64,000 nucleotides of DNA, taken from Thiomonas arsenitoxydans. Lineage in GTDB: Bacteria; Pseudomonadota; Gammaproteobacteria; Burkholderiales; Burkholderiaceae_C. Made by a program: the position numbers and the translations under genes. The notes beneath the pieces are model-generated. The model was not told the DNA's origin and made no database searches. It was given only the letters and a program-made list of their open reading frames with translations. Shown one piece after another: positions 8,889-19,028 of the stretch (within the stretch, counting starts at the first letter, position 1; every line of letters begins with the position of its first letter). The DNA lies in assembly GCF_000253115.1 (NCBI RefSeq), contig NC_014145.1, forward strand, positions 2,356,001 to 2,420,000. Reading direction: 5' to 3'.

Positions 8889-9278
8889 ATGCGACTTCAT
8901 CACCTCACCCTCGTCCTGATCGGGCTCGTGTTCGCCATCGGCCTGCTCGGCGCGAATGCTCCCGCTTTTGCCGCGCCAGCCGCACCTGCAGCGGTCGGTA
9001 CACCAGCCGCCGCAACCCTGCCGCCCGGGCCCAAAGCACCGCCCAGCGGCGCCGCCATGGCGCAAACCTGCGCCGGTTGCCACGGCACGGACGGACGGCT
9101 ACACGCTGCCGCCTTCATGCCCCTGGCTGGCATGCCCAAAGCGCAGTTGGCGCAGGCCATGCGCGATTTCCGCGATGGCAAGCGCCCCTCCACGCTGATG
9201 GGCCATGTGGCGCAGGGCTTCAGCAATGGCGAAATCGACGCCATGGCGAGCTACTTCGCCGCCGTCAAACCCGAATAA
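8889..9278 (+). CDS. Exported monoheme cytochrome c, probable FCSD cytochrome subunit
   Basis: A 129-residue class I cytochrome c with a cleavable signal peptide (cut near APAFA-AP), an Ala/Pro linker and one heme site C61-A-G-C64-H65. The probable distal Met is in STLMGHVAQGF. An AAGGA sequence precedes the ATG at good spacing. It lies just upstream of the sulfide dehydrogenase flavoprotein, the position of the SoxE/FccA electron acceptor in many sulfur oxidisers. It is about half the size of diheme FccA; the diheme protein downstream is the other candidate partner. Confidence 0.8.
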   Translation: MRLHHLTLVLIGLVFAIGLLGANAPAFAAPAAPAAVGTPAAATLPPGPKAPPSGAAMAQTCAGCHGTDGRLHAAAFMPLAGMPKAQLAQAMRDFRDGKRPSTLMGHVAQGFSNGEIDAMASYFAAVKPE

Positions 9279-9288
9279 GAGGCACTCC

Positions 9289-10626
9289 ATGAACTCTCGT
9301 CGTCAATTTCTGCTCGCCAGTGCCACGGCATTGGGCGCTGTTGCCTTCCCCGCCATCGCCCGCGCCGGTCAGGCGTCTGCTCGCATCGTCATCGTCGGCG
9401 GTGGCGTGGGTGGCGCCACGGCGGCCAAATACCTCAAGCTGGCCGATCCCAGCCTGCAGGTCACGGTGATCGAAAAAAACCCGGTCTATATCCGCCCTTA
9501 CGGATCGAGCGAGGTGCTCAACGCGCACGTCACGATGCAAGACCTGCGGGTGAGCTATGACGCGCTGCGGCACAAGCATGGCGTGGCCTTCGTGTTCGAT
9601 GCCGCCAAAAGTCTCGACCCGGTGAACAAAACCGTCACCACGGCCAGCGGCAAGGTTTTGGGCTACGACAAACTCATCGTCTCGTCCGGCATCAAGCTGC
9701 GCTACGACAGCCTGCCCGGCTACAGCGAACAGTTGGCCGACAGCCAAGTGCCCAGCGGCTGGATTGCCGGGGCGCAGACCGCCCTGCTGGCCAAGCAGTT
9801 GCAGAGCATGCGCGACGGCGGCACCTTCGTGCTGGCCGCACCGCCCAACCCCTACCGCTGCCCGCCCGGCCCCTACGAGCGCGCCGCGCTCATGACGGAG
9901 TGGTTCAGCAAACACAACCCGCGCGCCAAGGTCATCATCGCCGACCCGAAGGACAGCTTTGTCACCGACGAAACCGCCTTGCTCGGCTGGAACCGGCTCT
10001 ATGGTTTCCAGCCGCCGCAGGAGTACCGCACCAAGCTCGCGGCCAAACTCCAGCCCTCCACCCAACCCTGCGCGCTGGAGTGGATTCAGGCCAAGGCCGG
10101 CGGCACCCCGCATCGTCTGGACGCCAAGACCATGACCCTGCACACTGCGGGCGGCGCCATCAAAGCCGACGTGATCAACATCATCCCGGCCATGGTCGCC
10201 GGGCAGATCGCGTTCGACTTCGGCCTCACCAACGACAGCGGCTTTTGCCCGGTGCACCGCACCACGTTTGAATCGACCTTGCACAAAGACGTGTACGTGA
10301 TCGGCGATTCCAGCATCGCCGATGTCATGCCCAAGTCGGGCTTCTCGGCCAACACCCAGGCCAAATGGGTGGCCCGGGTCATTACCGACGGTCTGGCGGG
10401 ACGAGACCCCGGCACGCCCGTCTGGGAGAACACCTGCTACGCCCTGGCCGGCAAAGACTACGGTCTGTTCGTCGCCGACGTATTCAAGATCAAGGAAGAC
10501 GGCAAGATCGGCCGCGTCAACAAAGCCCGCTACCTGCCGCTCGACGCCACGCCCGCGCAAATCCGCCTGTCCGCCGTCTATCAGCAAGCCTGGATTCAGG
10601 CCTTCACTCAGGACATCTTCGCATGA
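9289..10626 (+). CDS. Flavocytochrome c sulfide dehydrogenase, flavoprotein subunit (FccB/SoxF)
   Basis: A 445-residue exported FAD protein that oxidises sulfide and passes electrons to cytochrome c in the periplasm. A twin-arginine signal (NSRRQFLLA) leads, followed by the FAD-binding GGGVGGATAAKYLK. The two redox cysteines of the family are present: Cys191 in PPNPYRCPPGPYERA and Cys320 in SGFCPVHRTTF. The second nucleotide-binding element VYVIGDSS and the C-terminal FCSD domain are also there. The ATG at 9289 has AAGAGG upstream; earlier in-frame starts overlap the cytochrome gene and would bury the signal peptide. Its stop overlaps the next ATG (ATGA). Confidence 0.93.
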   Translation: MNSRRQFLLASATALGAVAFPAIARAGQASARIVIVGGGVGGATAAKYLKLADPSLQVTVIEKNPVYIRPYGSSEVLNAHVTMQDLRVSYDALRHKHGVAFVFDAAKSLDPVNKTVTTASGKVLGYDKLIVSSGIKLRYDSLPGYSEQLADSQVPSGWIAGAQTALLAKQLQSMRDGGTFVLAAPPNPYRCPPGPYERAALMTEWFSKHNPRAKVIIADPKDSFVTDETALLGWNRLYGFQPPQEYRTKLAAKLQPSTQPCALEWIQAKAGGTPHRLDAKTMTLHTAGGAIKADVINIIPAMVAGQIAFDFGLTNDSGFCPVHRTTFESTLHKDVYVIGDSSIADVMPKSGFSANTQAKWVARVITDGLAGRDPGTPVWENTCYALAGKDYGLFVADVFKIKEDGKIGRVNKARYLPLDATPAQIRLSAVYQQAWIQAFTQDIFA

Positions 10627-11381
10627 TCACCGCCGCATTCCCCACTGCGTGGCGCACACTCGCCCTGGCCGCCGCGCTTCTCGCCAGCTCCCTTGCGCAA
10701 GCCAGCGAACACAACAAACCCGCGCCCAAGCCCTGGAGCCCCGTCACCCTGCAAACCGCGTTGGGCGATCTGCCCACAGGCAATGCCGCCGCGGGCAAGG
10801 CCGTGCACGATTCCATGATGTGCGCCTCTTGCCACGGCGCCGCTGGCAATGCCGCAACGATGAACTGGCCCAGCGTCGCCGGCCAGCGCTACGACTACAC
10901 CGCCAAGATGCTGCTCGACTATCGCAGCGGCCTGCGCTTTGAGGACGAACGCGCCGGGCTGATGACCAGCATCGCCCGCCTGATGACCCCGCAACAGATC
11001 GCGGATGTCTCCGCCTACTACGCCAGCCTGCCCAAGCCCGTGGCGCCGCAGGCCCAGGCCGCCCTCGCAGCGCCCCTAACCGCCGCAGAGCACAAGCGGG
11101 TGGAGCAACTCGTGCGCAAAGGCGACGCCAACCGCCTCATCACCGCCTGCGCGTCGTGCCACGGCCTGCACGGCGAAGGCAAGGGCACGACGCCAGCCAT
11201 CGCGGGTCAGACGACCGACTACTTCATCCGCACCATGCGTCTGTATCACAACGGCGAGCGCCAAAACGATGTGTACAAAGGCATGAGCCAGTTCAGCCAG
11301 CGCCTGAGCGACGCCGATACCTTGCTCATTGCGCGCTACTACGCCAGCCAGGGGCAAAGCCAAACCGCGAAAGCGGATTGA
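10623..11381 (+). CDS. Exported diheme cytochrome c (c4 type)
   Basis: A 252-residue periplasmic protein with a signal peptide (cleavage near SLAQA-SE) and two tandem cytochrome c domains, heme sites C67-A-S-C70-H71 and C176-A-S-C179-H180. Methionines suitable as distal ligands lie in LMTSIARLM and KGMSQFSQ. The fold matches cytochrome c4 or the diheme FccA subunit. It overlaps the FCSD gene by four bases and closes the operon, so it probably carries electrons from sulfide dehydrogenase, perhaps to the cytochrome c domain of the first protein. No clear terminator follows. Confidence 0.88.
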   Translation: MITAAFPTAWRTLALAAALLASSLAQASEHNKPAPKPWSPVTLQTALGDLPTGNAAAGKAVHDSMMCASCHGAAGNAATMNWPSVAGQRYDYTAKMLLDYRSGLRFEDERAGLMTSIARLMTPQQIADVSAYYASLPKPVAPQAQAALAAPLTAAEHKRVEQLVRKGDANRLITACASCHGLHGEGKGTTPAIAGQTTDYFIRTMRLYHNGERQNDVYKGMSQFSQRLSDADTLLIARYYASQGQSQTAKAD

Positions 11382-11423
11382 CGGGCGGACTGAGCTGGTA
11401 ATACCCCTTAGGCCGCAGCCGGT

Positions 11424-12428
11424 TCACGGCGCCTGGGTAGGGTCCAGGGCCGCGGCGCGCGCCTTGGCGATTTCAGCCGCCGTGCTGCGATACGCCTCGG
11501 GGTGCGGCTGGCCGAGGCGCAACGCGACCTCGATCGCCCCCTGCGCCGCCTTCCAGTCTCCCGCAGCGAGCAAGGCCTGCGCGAGGTTGTTCATCGGATC
11601 GCCGTCGGAAGGGTTCGCTCTTGCTGCCTCGGCGAAATGAATCGCAGCCCGCGGATAGTCCTTGCGCGCATAAGCCAGATTGCCCAGCCCCATCATGGCA
11701 ATCCACGCCTTGGGCCAGCGCTTGAGCGCCGCCTCGTAAGCGGTGCGTGCCGCCTCAGGCGCCACGCCTTCGAGCGGGGCCACGGCGCGCAAATACGTCA
11801 ATTCATCAATTCCAGGCGGAAACTGCCCCGGCTCGACGGCAATGAACGCCCATCTCCCGCCTGCAGCCCAAGACCGATCAAACTGCTCGATGGAAAGCTG
11901 CAGATCACGGGCCGTACTGGAACGCAGAGTCACGCGATCGCCCGGCAAGTCATACGCCACCAGCACGGCATAGTGCCAATCGCGCGCACCCAGCCCGACC
12001 TTCTGCAACACCACCACCGGAAAACCGGCAGCCACCTGCTCGAACACAGCGCCGAGCTTGGGAGGTAGAACGACAGGAATGCGCCCTGCCCGGCGCGACG
12101 CCCCGAGCAGATCGAATTGCAGGCTTCCTTCCAGACCCGGCGTGAACACCTGCGGGATCAACTGCTTCGGCGTGGTGCGCACCCCGCTGAAGACCAGCAC
12201 AGAGGCCAGCGAAGCCGGTCCGCAGTAGTGACTGTCATCCGAAAAAAACGGCACTCCAGCCACATTCGCGGAGGCTGGCAAGCCAGCGGGCTCATCCACC
12301 AAGCGCCCCTGTTGAAATTGCAGCGGCGCCGTCGAAAAGACCCCAGGCGGCAAGGCGGCGCAACCGCCCAGCAACAGACTGAGCGCAAGAGTCAGTTGCG
12401 ATGCGACGCGCAGGCGACGACCCGTCAT
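11424..12428 (-). CDS. PA2778-family lipoprotein: C39-like cysteine peptidase domain plus TPR repeats
   Basis: A 334-residue predicted lipoprotein (lipobox LLGGC, Cys23). A papain-like/C39-type domain has Cys69 in YCGPASLASVL and His152 in RDWHYAVLV, and a C-terminal tetratricopeptide array runs from about residue 230. The combination is that of the PA2778 family, always found beside PA2779 as it is here. The role is unknown; the catalytic pair suggests proteolysis or transpeptidation in the envelope. The ATG at 12428 is preferred over an in-frame GTG two codons earlier because a GGGG stretch sits six bases before it. It converges on the cytochrome operon. Confidence 0.82.
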   Translation of the reverse strand: MTGRRLRVASQLTLALSLLLGGCAALPPGVFSTAPLQFQQGRLVDEPAGLPASANVAGVPFFSDDSHYCGPASLASVLVFSGVRTTPKQLIPQVFTPGLEGSLQFDLLGASRRAGRIPVVLPPKLGAVFEQVAAGFPVVVLQKVGLGARDWHYAVLVAYDLPGDRVTLRSSTARDLQLSIEQFDRSWAAGGRWAFIAVEPGQFPPGIDELTYLRAVAPLEGVAPEAARTAYEAALKRWPKAWIAMMGLGNLAYARKDYPRAAIHFAEAARANPSDGDPMNNLAQALLAAGDWKAAQGAIEVALRLGQPHPEAYRSTAAEIAKARAAALDPTQAP

Positions 12429-12438
12429 GCACACCCCA

Positions 12439-12816
12439 TCAAAGCGCCAGCACGACCAGAATCGCCACCAGCAGAATGATCACCATTTCCTGAAAACCGA
12501 GCGCGCCTGCGGCCGGCATGCTGTTGATCCTGCCAGCCAGCTGCGCCACTTCGGCATTGCTCAGCGCCGCCAGGCGTTGCTGCGTCACCTCTTGGCTCAA
12601 CCCCATTTGCTCCAGCTTGGCCTGCACATCGGCCCGCGCCATGAAATGGTCAAGCGTCGACCGATCCGCGGCCAGCGTTGCCGCGTCCTGGCCGGACTGC
12701 GGCTGGGTGAGCTGCTGCGTGCCAATCAGTTCGGCACGCGCGGCGGGGGCAGCGGCCATCAGGCTCAGGCCCAATGCAGCCACCAGGAATTGACGGGAAA
12801 TACGAGAAGGAAACAT
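12439..12816 (-). CDS. PA2779-family exported protein
   Basis: A 125-residue protein with a signal peptide (cleavage near AARA-EL), a short helical middle with the conserved VQAKLEQMGLSQEVTQQRLAALS, and a C-terminal membrane helix (EMVIILLVAILVVLAL). It precedes the PA2778-type peptidase by ten bases, the usual partnership, and may be its membrane tether or substrate. No experimental function is known to me. Confidence 0.8.
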   Translation of the reverse strand: MFPSRISRQFLVAALGLSLMAAAPAARAELIGTQQLTQPQSGQDAATLAADRSTLDHFMARADVQAKLEQMGLSQEVTQQRLAALSNAEVAQLAGRINSMPAAGALGFQEMVIILLVAILVVLAL

Positions 12817-12911
12817 TCGTCGGCCCTTTCAATAAGTGAATTTTTCCAGACTCAACCGCCCGGAAACTGGGAATGTTGGCAGGCGACCAAGTTTAATCGC
12901 CTCCGGGTCGA

Positions 12912-13724
12912 TTACCCACCGAACGCAATCAATGCGCCGATAAAAATCAGAAAAATCGAGAACACCCGTTTGAGCGCGTCGCCCGAAATGCGATGCGCCA
13001 CGCGTACTCCATACGGTGCAAGCACCATCGAAGCGACAGCAGTCGCCGCAGCCGCAGGCAAAAAAACATAGCCAAACGCCCCTGGCGGAAGGGGATGGGC
13101 GGGCGCATGAACCGAGATCATGTAACTCAGCGCGCTGGACAGGGCGATGGCCAAGCCGCAAACCGTACTCGTCGCCACCGCCTTGACCGGCTGAACGCCC
13201 AGAGCCACCAACAAGGGCACCGTCATCGAACCTCCGCCGATCCCCACGACGGAGGACACAGCCCCGATGCCCACACCTGCCGGCAACAACCAGGGTGAAC
13301 GCGGAATGTGCTCCTGACCTGGCACTGTCTTTTTGCGTTTACCAGCTGCCATCTGTACCGCCATAACGGCACAGAACCCGGCAATGACATAGCGCAGGAC
13401 TGGGCCGCTGAGCATCTGCGCCAAATGCGCCCCGATGAAACCCCCGATCACCATACCTGGCGCCAGCCAGCGCCAACTCGGCCACAGCACGCCGCCGCGT
13501 CGGATATGCGCCGTGGCAGAGGAAATAAAGGTAAGCACGATACTGGCCATCGACGTCGCCACGGCCACATGAATGACCTCATCGGCTGGAATGCCCAAGG
13601 CGGGCAGCGCGAAGCTGAGTGCCGCCACCAGCAGCAAGCCGCCCCCGATGCCCAGCAATCCGCCCAGAAAACCTGCAGAGGCTCCGGCCAACAGAAAAAT
13701 CGCAATGGAAAGCCACATCATCAT
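12912..13724 (-). CDS. TauE/SafE family anion exporter
   Basis: A 270-residue permease with about eight membrane helices and the two repeated signature loops of the family, GGLLGIGGGLLLV near residue 20 and SSVVGIGGGSMTVP near residue 155. Family members export sulfite, sulfoacetate or other organosulfonates. Given the nearby sulfide-oxidising genes, sulfite or a related oxyanion is a reasonable guess. The gene lies between the sqr terminator and the PA2779 gene and is probably transcribed on its own. Confidence 0.85.
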   Translation of the reverse strand: MMMWLSIAIFLLAGASAGFLGGLLGIGGGLLLVAALSFALPALGIPADEVIHVAVATSMASIVLTFISSATAHIRRGGVLWPSWRWLAPGMVIGGFIGAHLAQMLSGPVLRYVIAGFCAVMAVQMAAGKRKKTVPGQEHIPRSPWLLPAGVGIGAVSSVVGIGGGSMTVPLLVALGVQPVKAVATSTVCGLAIALSSALSYMISVHAPAHPLPPGAFGYVFLPAAAATAVASMVLAPYGVRVAHRISGDALKRVFSIFLIFIGALIAFGG

Positions 13725-13804
13725 TTCTCTTCGAGCGCCAATAACCCCTGGCAGCCTAACTGCTCAGGCCGGGTTCTGCCGCGAAGCAACCGACATGATC
13801 CCCA

Positions 13805-13838
13805 CAAAAAAGCCCGCAGACCGTACAGCCTGCGGGCT
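13805..13838 (-). terminator. Rho-independent terminator of sqr
   Basis: A perfect 9-base stem, AGCCCGCAG (13811-13819) with CTGCGGGCT (13830-13838), is followed on the minus strand by a run of six T (plus strand A at 13805-13810). It lies just past the stop codon of the sulfide:quinone reductase gene. Confidence 0.85.
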
Positions 13839-13855
13839 CGAATGTGCAAGAGGGA

Positions 13856-15570
<1,715 letters not shown>

Positions 15571-16080
15571 ATGCGCAATACACCTCGTCCACTCTGGAAC
15601 CCCTACGTTGCCGGGGTTTTGTTGGGTTTGGGACTACTGGCCACGTTTCTAGTCACCGGAAATGGTTATGGCGTGACCGGTGCAACCACCCTGGCGACTG
15701 CAGCCGTAGCGGGCAAGGTCGATCCCAATACCGTTGCCGCCCACACCTATCTCCACAACCTGTTTGAAGTCGGTCTGAATCGCTGGGTCGTCTGGGAAGT
15801 CGTTGGCTTGGCCATCGGCGGCTTGATTGGCAGCGTATTGGCGGGCCGCTTCAAGCTGCAAATCGACGGCCCCACTCAAGCAGGGCGCAGCCTGCGACTC
15901 GTCCTCGCAGTCATTGGCGGCATCGCAGCAGGTTTTGGCGCTCGTCTCGCCCTGGGTTGCACCAGCGGCATGGGGCTCTCGGGCTCCGCAACGCTGGCCG
16001 CTGCGGGCTTCTTGTTCCTGATCGGATTTTTCATTGCTGGCGCCGTGTTCGGCCAACTCACGAAAGGACTCTGGAAATGA
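15571..16080 (+). CDS. YeeE/YedE family transporter, first half-protein
   Basis: A 169-residue membrane protein with about four helices and the conserved LALGCTSGMGLSG motif (Cys130). YeeE/YedE (TsuA) proteins take up thiosulfate through a cysteine relay, usually as one chain of about 350 residues. Here the protein is split in two, and the stop codon overlaps the start of the second half (ATGA, 16077-16080). It probably imports a reduced sulfur compound; the substrate is inferred from the family and the rhodanese nearby. Confidence 0.85.
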   Translation: MRNTPRPLWNPYVAGVLLGLGLLATFLVTGNGYGVTGATTLATAAVAGKVDPNTVAAHTYLHNLFEVGLNRWVVWEVVGLAIGGLIGSVLAGRFKLQIDGPTQAGRSLRLVLAVIGGIAAGFGARLALGCTSGMGLSGSATLAAAGFLFLIGFFIAGAVFGQLTKGLWK

Positions 16081-16682
16081 GCTTCCCTCTTGGATACACC
16101 GGCCCCGTATCGGGCATCATCCTCGGCCTGATTTTCGGCTACATCCTTGAAAACGCCGGCTTCGGCAGCGGTTGCAAACTCACCGCCCAGTTGCGCTTCA
16201 AGGACTGGGCCGTGTTCAAGGTTATGTTCACCGCCATTCTCGTGTCGGCCGGCGGCCTCTATCTGCTGCAAGGCCTTGGCGTGATTGCTGTCGACAATAT
16301 GTTCGTGCCCTCGGTCTTCCTTTGGGGTAGTTCGCTGGGCGGCGTGCTGATTGGCGTCGGCATGGCCGTCGGCGGTTACTGTCCAGGCACGTCCATCGTG
16401 GCCTTGTTCTCCGGCAAGTTGGACGGCTTGATTTTTCTGCTGGGCATCGGCATCGGCACCCTGGGTTTCAACTCTGTGTTCAGTTCCATCGAGGGCTGGG
16501 CCTGGAAGCAGGTCGGCCCAGATGGACTGACCTTGCCGCAGTTGCTGCACCTTCCTGCCTGGGCTGTCTGGGGTCTGCTGTTCGCCGTGCTTGTAATTGT
16601 GGGCTACCTCACCCGAACCAATGCCTCTGCGCGCAAGACCAGCAACAAATCTTCCGGCTCGTTTGCACCGCAAAACAGCTAA
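16077..16682 (+). CDS. YeeE/YedE family transporter, second half-protein
   Basis: A 201-residue membrane protein with about five helices. It carries the other two family cysteine motifs, GFGSGCKLTAQ (Cys33) and GGYCPGTSIVA (Cys102), which together with Cys130 of the first half complete the three-cysteine set of the transporter. The ATG at 16077 overlaps the previous stop and fits the membrane topology; an earlier in-frame start would lie inside the first half. The C-terminal tail is short and polar. Confidence 0.85.
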   Translation: MSFPLGYTGPVSGIILGLIFGYILENAGFGSGCKLTAQLRFKDWAVFKVMFTAILVSAGGLYLLQGLGVIAVDNMFVPSVFLWGSSLGGVLIGVGMAVGGYCPGTSIVALFSGKLDGLIFLLGIGIGTLGFNSVFSSIEGWAWKQVGPDGLTLPQLLHLPAWAVWGLLFAVLVIVGYLTRTNASARKTSNKSSGSFAPQNS

Positions 16683-16786
16683 ATCGCATTGCGCTGTCAG
16701 CGCATGGCCCTGCACGCACGTTGATAGTGCGCAGGGCCGCAAGCAGTTGCCCTGGATTTTTTTCAACCACTCATCAGGAGTTCTAC

Positions 16787-17035
16787 ATGGCTAAAGCCCG
16801 CATCAAACTCTCGCAAGCCCTTCCCGCCCTGGCCCTTGCTGCGGCTGTAATCGCGCCCATGCCGCAGGCCCTGTCTAGCCTGTCCGCCACCGGCGTTGCG
16901 CAGGCTGCGAGCAATCCCTGCGCACCAAGCAATCCTTGCGCTCCGTCCAAGAAGATGGACAAAAAAATGGAAAAGAAGAGCAGCAATCCTTGCGCTCCTT
17001 CCAAGAGTAGCAATCCTTGCGCTCCGTCCAAATAA
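16787..17035 (+). CDS. Small exported protein with SNPCAPS repeats
   Basis: An 82-residue product with a signal peptide (cleavage near GVAQA-A, residue 40) and a mature part of only about 42 residues made of four SNPCAPS units (Cys45, 51, 69 and 78) separated by a basic KKMDKKMEKK spacer. A CAGGAG ribosome-binding site lies six bases before the ATG. The mature peptide has no aromatic residues and looks like a thiol-bearing or metal-binding peptide. I do not recognise a characterised family. Its place between a thiosulfate-type transporter and a rhodanese suggests a role in periplasmic sulfur or metal handling. Confidence 0.75.
   Translation: MAKARIKLSQALPALALAAAVIAPMPQALSSLSATGVAQAASNPCAPSNPCAPSKKMDKKMEKKSSNPCAPSKSSNPCAPSK
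16910..17032 (+). repeat. Coding repeats for SNPCAPS units
   Basis: Four copies of a seven-codon unit are present. Two are in tandem (sharing a Ser) and two come after the lysine-rich spacer. At DNA level AGCAATCCTTGCGCTCC and close variants recur, so the array could expand or contract by slippage or recombination. Confidence 0.75.
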
Positions 17036-17083
17036 GCTGACTTGAACACATGGCGCAGTCTCTGCACTGCGTCATGTTTATCC

Positions 17084-17803
17084 ATGCTCCAGTCCTCTTC
17101 CCTGTTGTCTGGCCACGCGCCCAAAGGTCGACGCTTTACCGCCGATCTTTTGCGCGCATTGCCTCCGCAAGAGCGAAGCGATCTGTATGCCTACGGTCTC
17201 AAGGCGCTTGAAGCCACGCAGTCGCTGCTGCAACAGGGCAAAACGGTGATCTCCGAAATCATTGGGAATGCCGCGTATGTCGAGTGGGAGCACTATCCGC
17301 AGCGCGATGCAAAAAGCCGCACCGGGGCTTTGTTTTATTACCACGCCCATGCAGCGAGCCAACGAATGTCGGCAGAGCATGGTCACTTCCATGTCTTTGC
17401 ACCCAACGACCGTGCCGAGTGCCCGTCCGACCAGCGCTACACACATATCGCGGGCTTGTCGGTCGATGCGCGTGGCATGCCACTGCGCGTATTCACGACC
17501 AACCAATGGGTCACAGCCGAATGCTGGGAAGATGCCGAGCGCGTCTGCACCCTGGCGCGCCAGACCACGCTCAAAGATGCCAAGCCGCACAGGGTCGGGC
17601 AGTGGCTGGATGCCGTGTTTGCCTTTTTTCGGCCGCAGATCGATCTGATCGCCCACATGCGCGACGCGCGCGTCAAGGCGCTGCTGGCCCGCGGGCGCAC
17701 CCAGTTGCTCGAAGACCGACGCACGCATATCCTGAGCCAGTGCCGTATTGATTTTTCGACGCAGATTTTTGCGTTGGAGGAGTTGGGCGCAGATGCGCCC
17801 TGA
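17084..17803 (+). CDS. DUF6969-like protein of unknown function
   Basis: A 239-residue soluble protein with the pattern YVEWEHYPQRD, LFYYHAHAASQR and EHGHFHVF, which I associate with the uncharacterised DUF6969 family. The His-rich EHGHFHVF segment suggests a metal site. There is no signal peptide after the ATG at 17084; an upstream in-frame TTG at 17042 is less likely. It begins 48 bases after the SNPCAPS gene and ends 65 bases before the rhodanese gene, in the same direction. A function cannot be stated. Confidence 0.65.
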   Translation: MLQSSSLLSGHAPKGRRFTADLLRALPPQERSDLYAYGLKALEATQSLLQQGKTVISEIIGNAAYVEWEHYPQRDAKSRTGALFYYHAHAASQRMSAEHGHFHVFAPNDRAECPSDQRYTHIAGLSVDARGMPLRVFTTNQWVTAECWEDAERVCTLARQTTLKDAKPHRVGQWLDAVFAFFRPQIDLIAHMRDARVKALLARGRTQLLEDRRTHILSQCRIDFSTQIFALEELGADAP

Positions 17804-17868
17804 GTAGGTAGAGTCGGGCGGGTACACGCCCTGAAATGCAGTTACACCAATCCAAACGAGGAGCCAAC

Positions 17869-18855
17869 ATGAAACTGAAACACCTGATCGGCATGAGCAT
17901 CATCGCTGTAGCCGCGGCGCAAACCGCCGGTGCAGCCACGCTGCCCGGCCCGCTGGTCACCCCCCAATGGCTGAATGCCAATAAAGACGCGGTCACCATT
18001 ATCGACATCCGTGACGAGCCCAAGACCTTCACCGAAGCGCCGAAATTCGAGGTCGACCCCAAGACCAAGGTCAAGACCCTGGTGAAAACGGGCGGGCACA
18101 TCGAAGGCGCCATTCCGGTGGACTTCGGCAAGATCCGCCAAGAACGCACGGTGGACGGCGTCAAGATCAAGGCCCAGCTGCCGACCGCCGAGTACTTCAC
18201 CAAGGTCATGGACGACTCGGGCCTGAACAAGACCGACAAGCCCATCGTGATCGTGCCCACCGGCGAGAGCGTCGACTCCATGGACATGGCCACCCGCCTG
18301 TACTTCCAGCTGCGCTACTTCGGTGAGCCGCGCGACAAACTCGCCATCCTCAACGGCGGGGTCAACGCCTGGATTCAGGCCGGCTATCCCGTCTCGACCG
18401 ACAAGGTAACGCCGACCAAGGGCAACTGGGCTGCCGGCGCTGAAGACAAGGCCATTCTGGCCTCGATGCAGCAAGTCAAGGAAGGTCTGCAAGGGGGCAA
18501 GGATCAGTTCATCGATGCCCGCCCGACTGCCCAGTTCCTGGGCATTGTGAAAAAGCCGATCAACAAGACCGCCGGTCACCTGCCGGGTGCGCGCTCCTTC
18601 CCGACTGACGCCATCGTCAAGCCGGTCGGCGCCGCGCATGAATTCATGAGCGCCGACGATTACAAGAAGATCTACGCCGAGTTCAACATCCAGCCCGACG
18701 CGCAGACCATCACCTACTGCAACACCGGCCACCTGGCCTCTGGTGCCTGGTTCGTCTCCCACGAGATTCTGGGCAACAAGAACTCCAAGCTCTACACCGG
18801 CTCGATGATCGAGTGGACCAACCTCGGCAATCCGACGGTCGGCCTGCCACAGTAA
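17869..18855 (+). CDS. Exported two-domain rhodanese-like sulfurtransferase
   Basis: A 328-residue protein with a signal peptide (cleavage near AGAA-TL) and two rhodanese domains. Only the C-terminal domain has the active-site cysteine, Cys284 in YCNTGHLASGAW; the N-terminal domain has VPTGESVDSM at the equivalent loop. That is the layout of 3-mercaptopyruvate/thiosulfate sulfurtransferases. GAGGAG lies six bases before the ATG. Its periplasmic location and neighbours point to use of thiosulfate or sulfane sulfur from sulfide oxidation. A strong terminator follows. Confidence 0.9.
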   Translation: MKLKHLIGMSIIAVAAAQTAGAATLPGPLVTPQWLNANKDAVTIIDIRDEPKTFTEAPKFEVDPKTKVKTLVKTGGHIEGAIPVDFGKIRQERTVDGVKIKAQLPTAEYFTKVMDDSGLNKTDKPIVIVPTGESVDSMDMATRLYFQLRYFGEPRDKLAILNGGVNAWIQAGYPVSTDKVTPTKGNWAAGAEDKAILASMQQVKEGLQGGKDQFIDARPTAQFLGIVKKPINKTAGHLPGARSFPTDAIVKPVGAAHEFMSADDYKKIYAEFNIQPDAQTITYCNTGHLASGAWFVSHEILGNKNSKLYTGSMIEWTNLGNPTVGLPQ

Positions 18856-18892
18856 AGCAAAGCAGCAGCCAGCCGCCCTGTGCGGCTGTCAT

Positions 18893-18930
18893 GACGACGC
18901 CCGGGCCTGCCCCGGGCGTCGTCGTTTTAA
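18893..18930 (+). terminator. Rho-independent terminator after the rhodanese gene
   Basis: A perfect 13-base stem, GACGACGCCCGGG (18893-18905) with CCCGGGCGTCGTC (18911-18923), a five-base loop and GTTTTAA afterwards. It closes the sulfur gene group on the plus strand. Confidence 0.9.
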
Positions 18931-19028
18931 TCCCCCGCGTTCGGGCGGGATAAACAGCTTGATGGATTCGCCCCCCTCTCAGCGCAGTGCGCCCATTCGA
19001 GGGGGATGCCCGTGATTCCCGAGGCAGA

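Noticed and set aside
16910..17032. Short regularly spaced repeats, considered as a CRISPR array
   Set aside because: The repeats are in frame and encode SNPCAPS units of an exported peptide; spacing is unequal and there are no spacers or cas genes.
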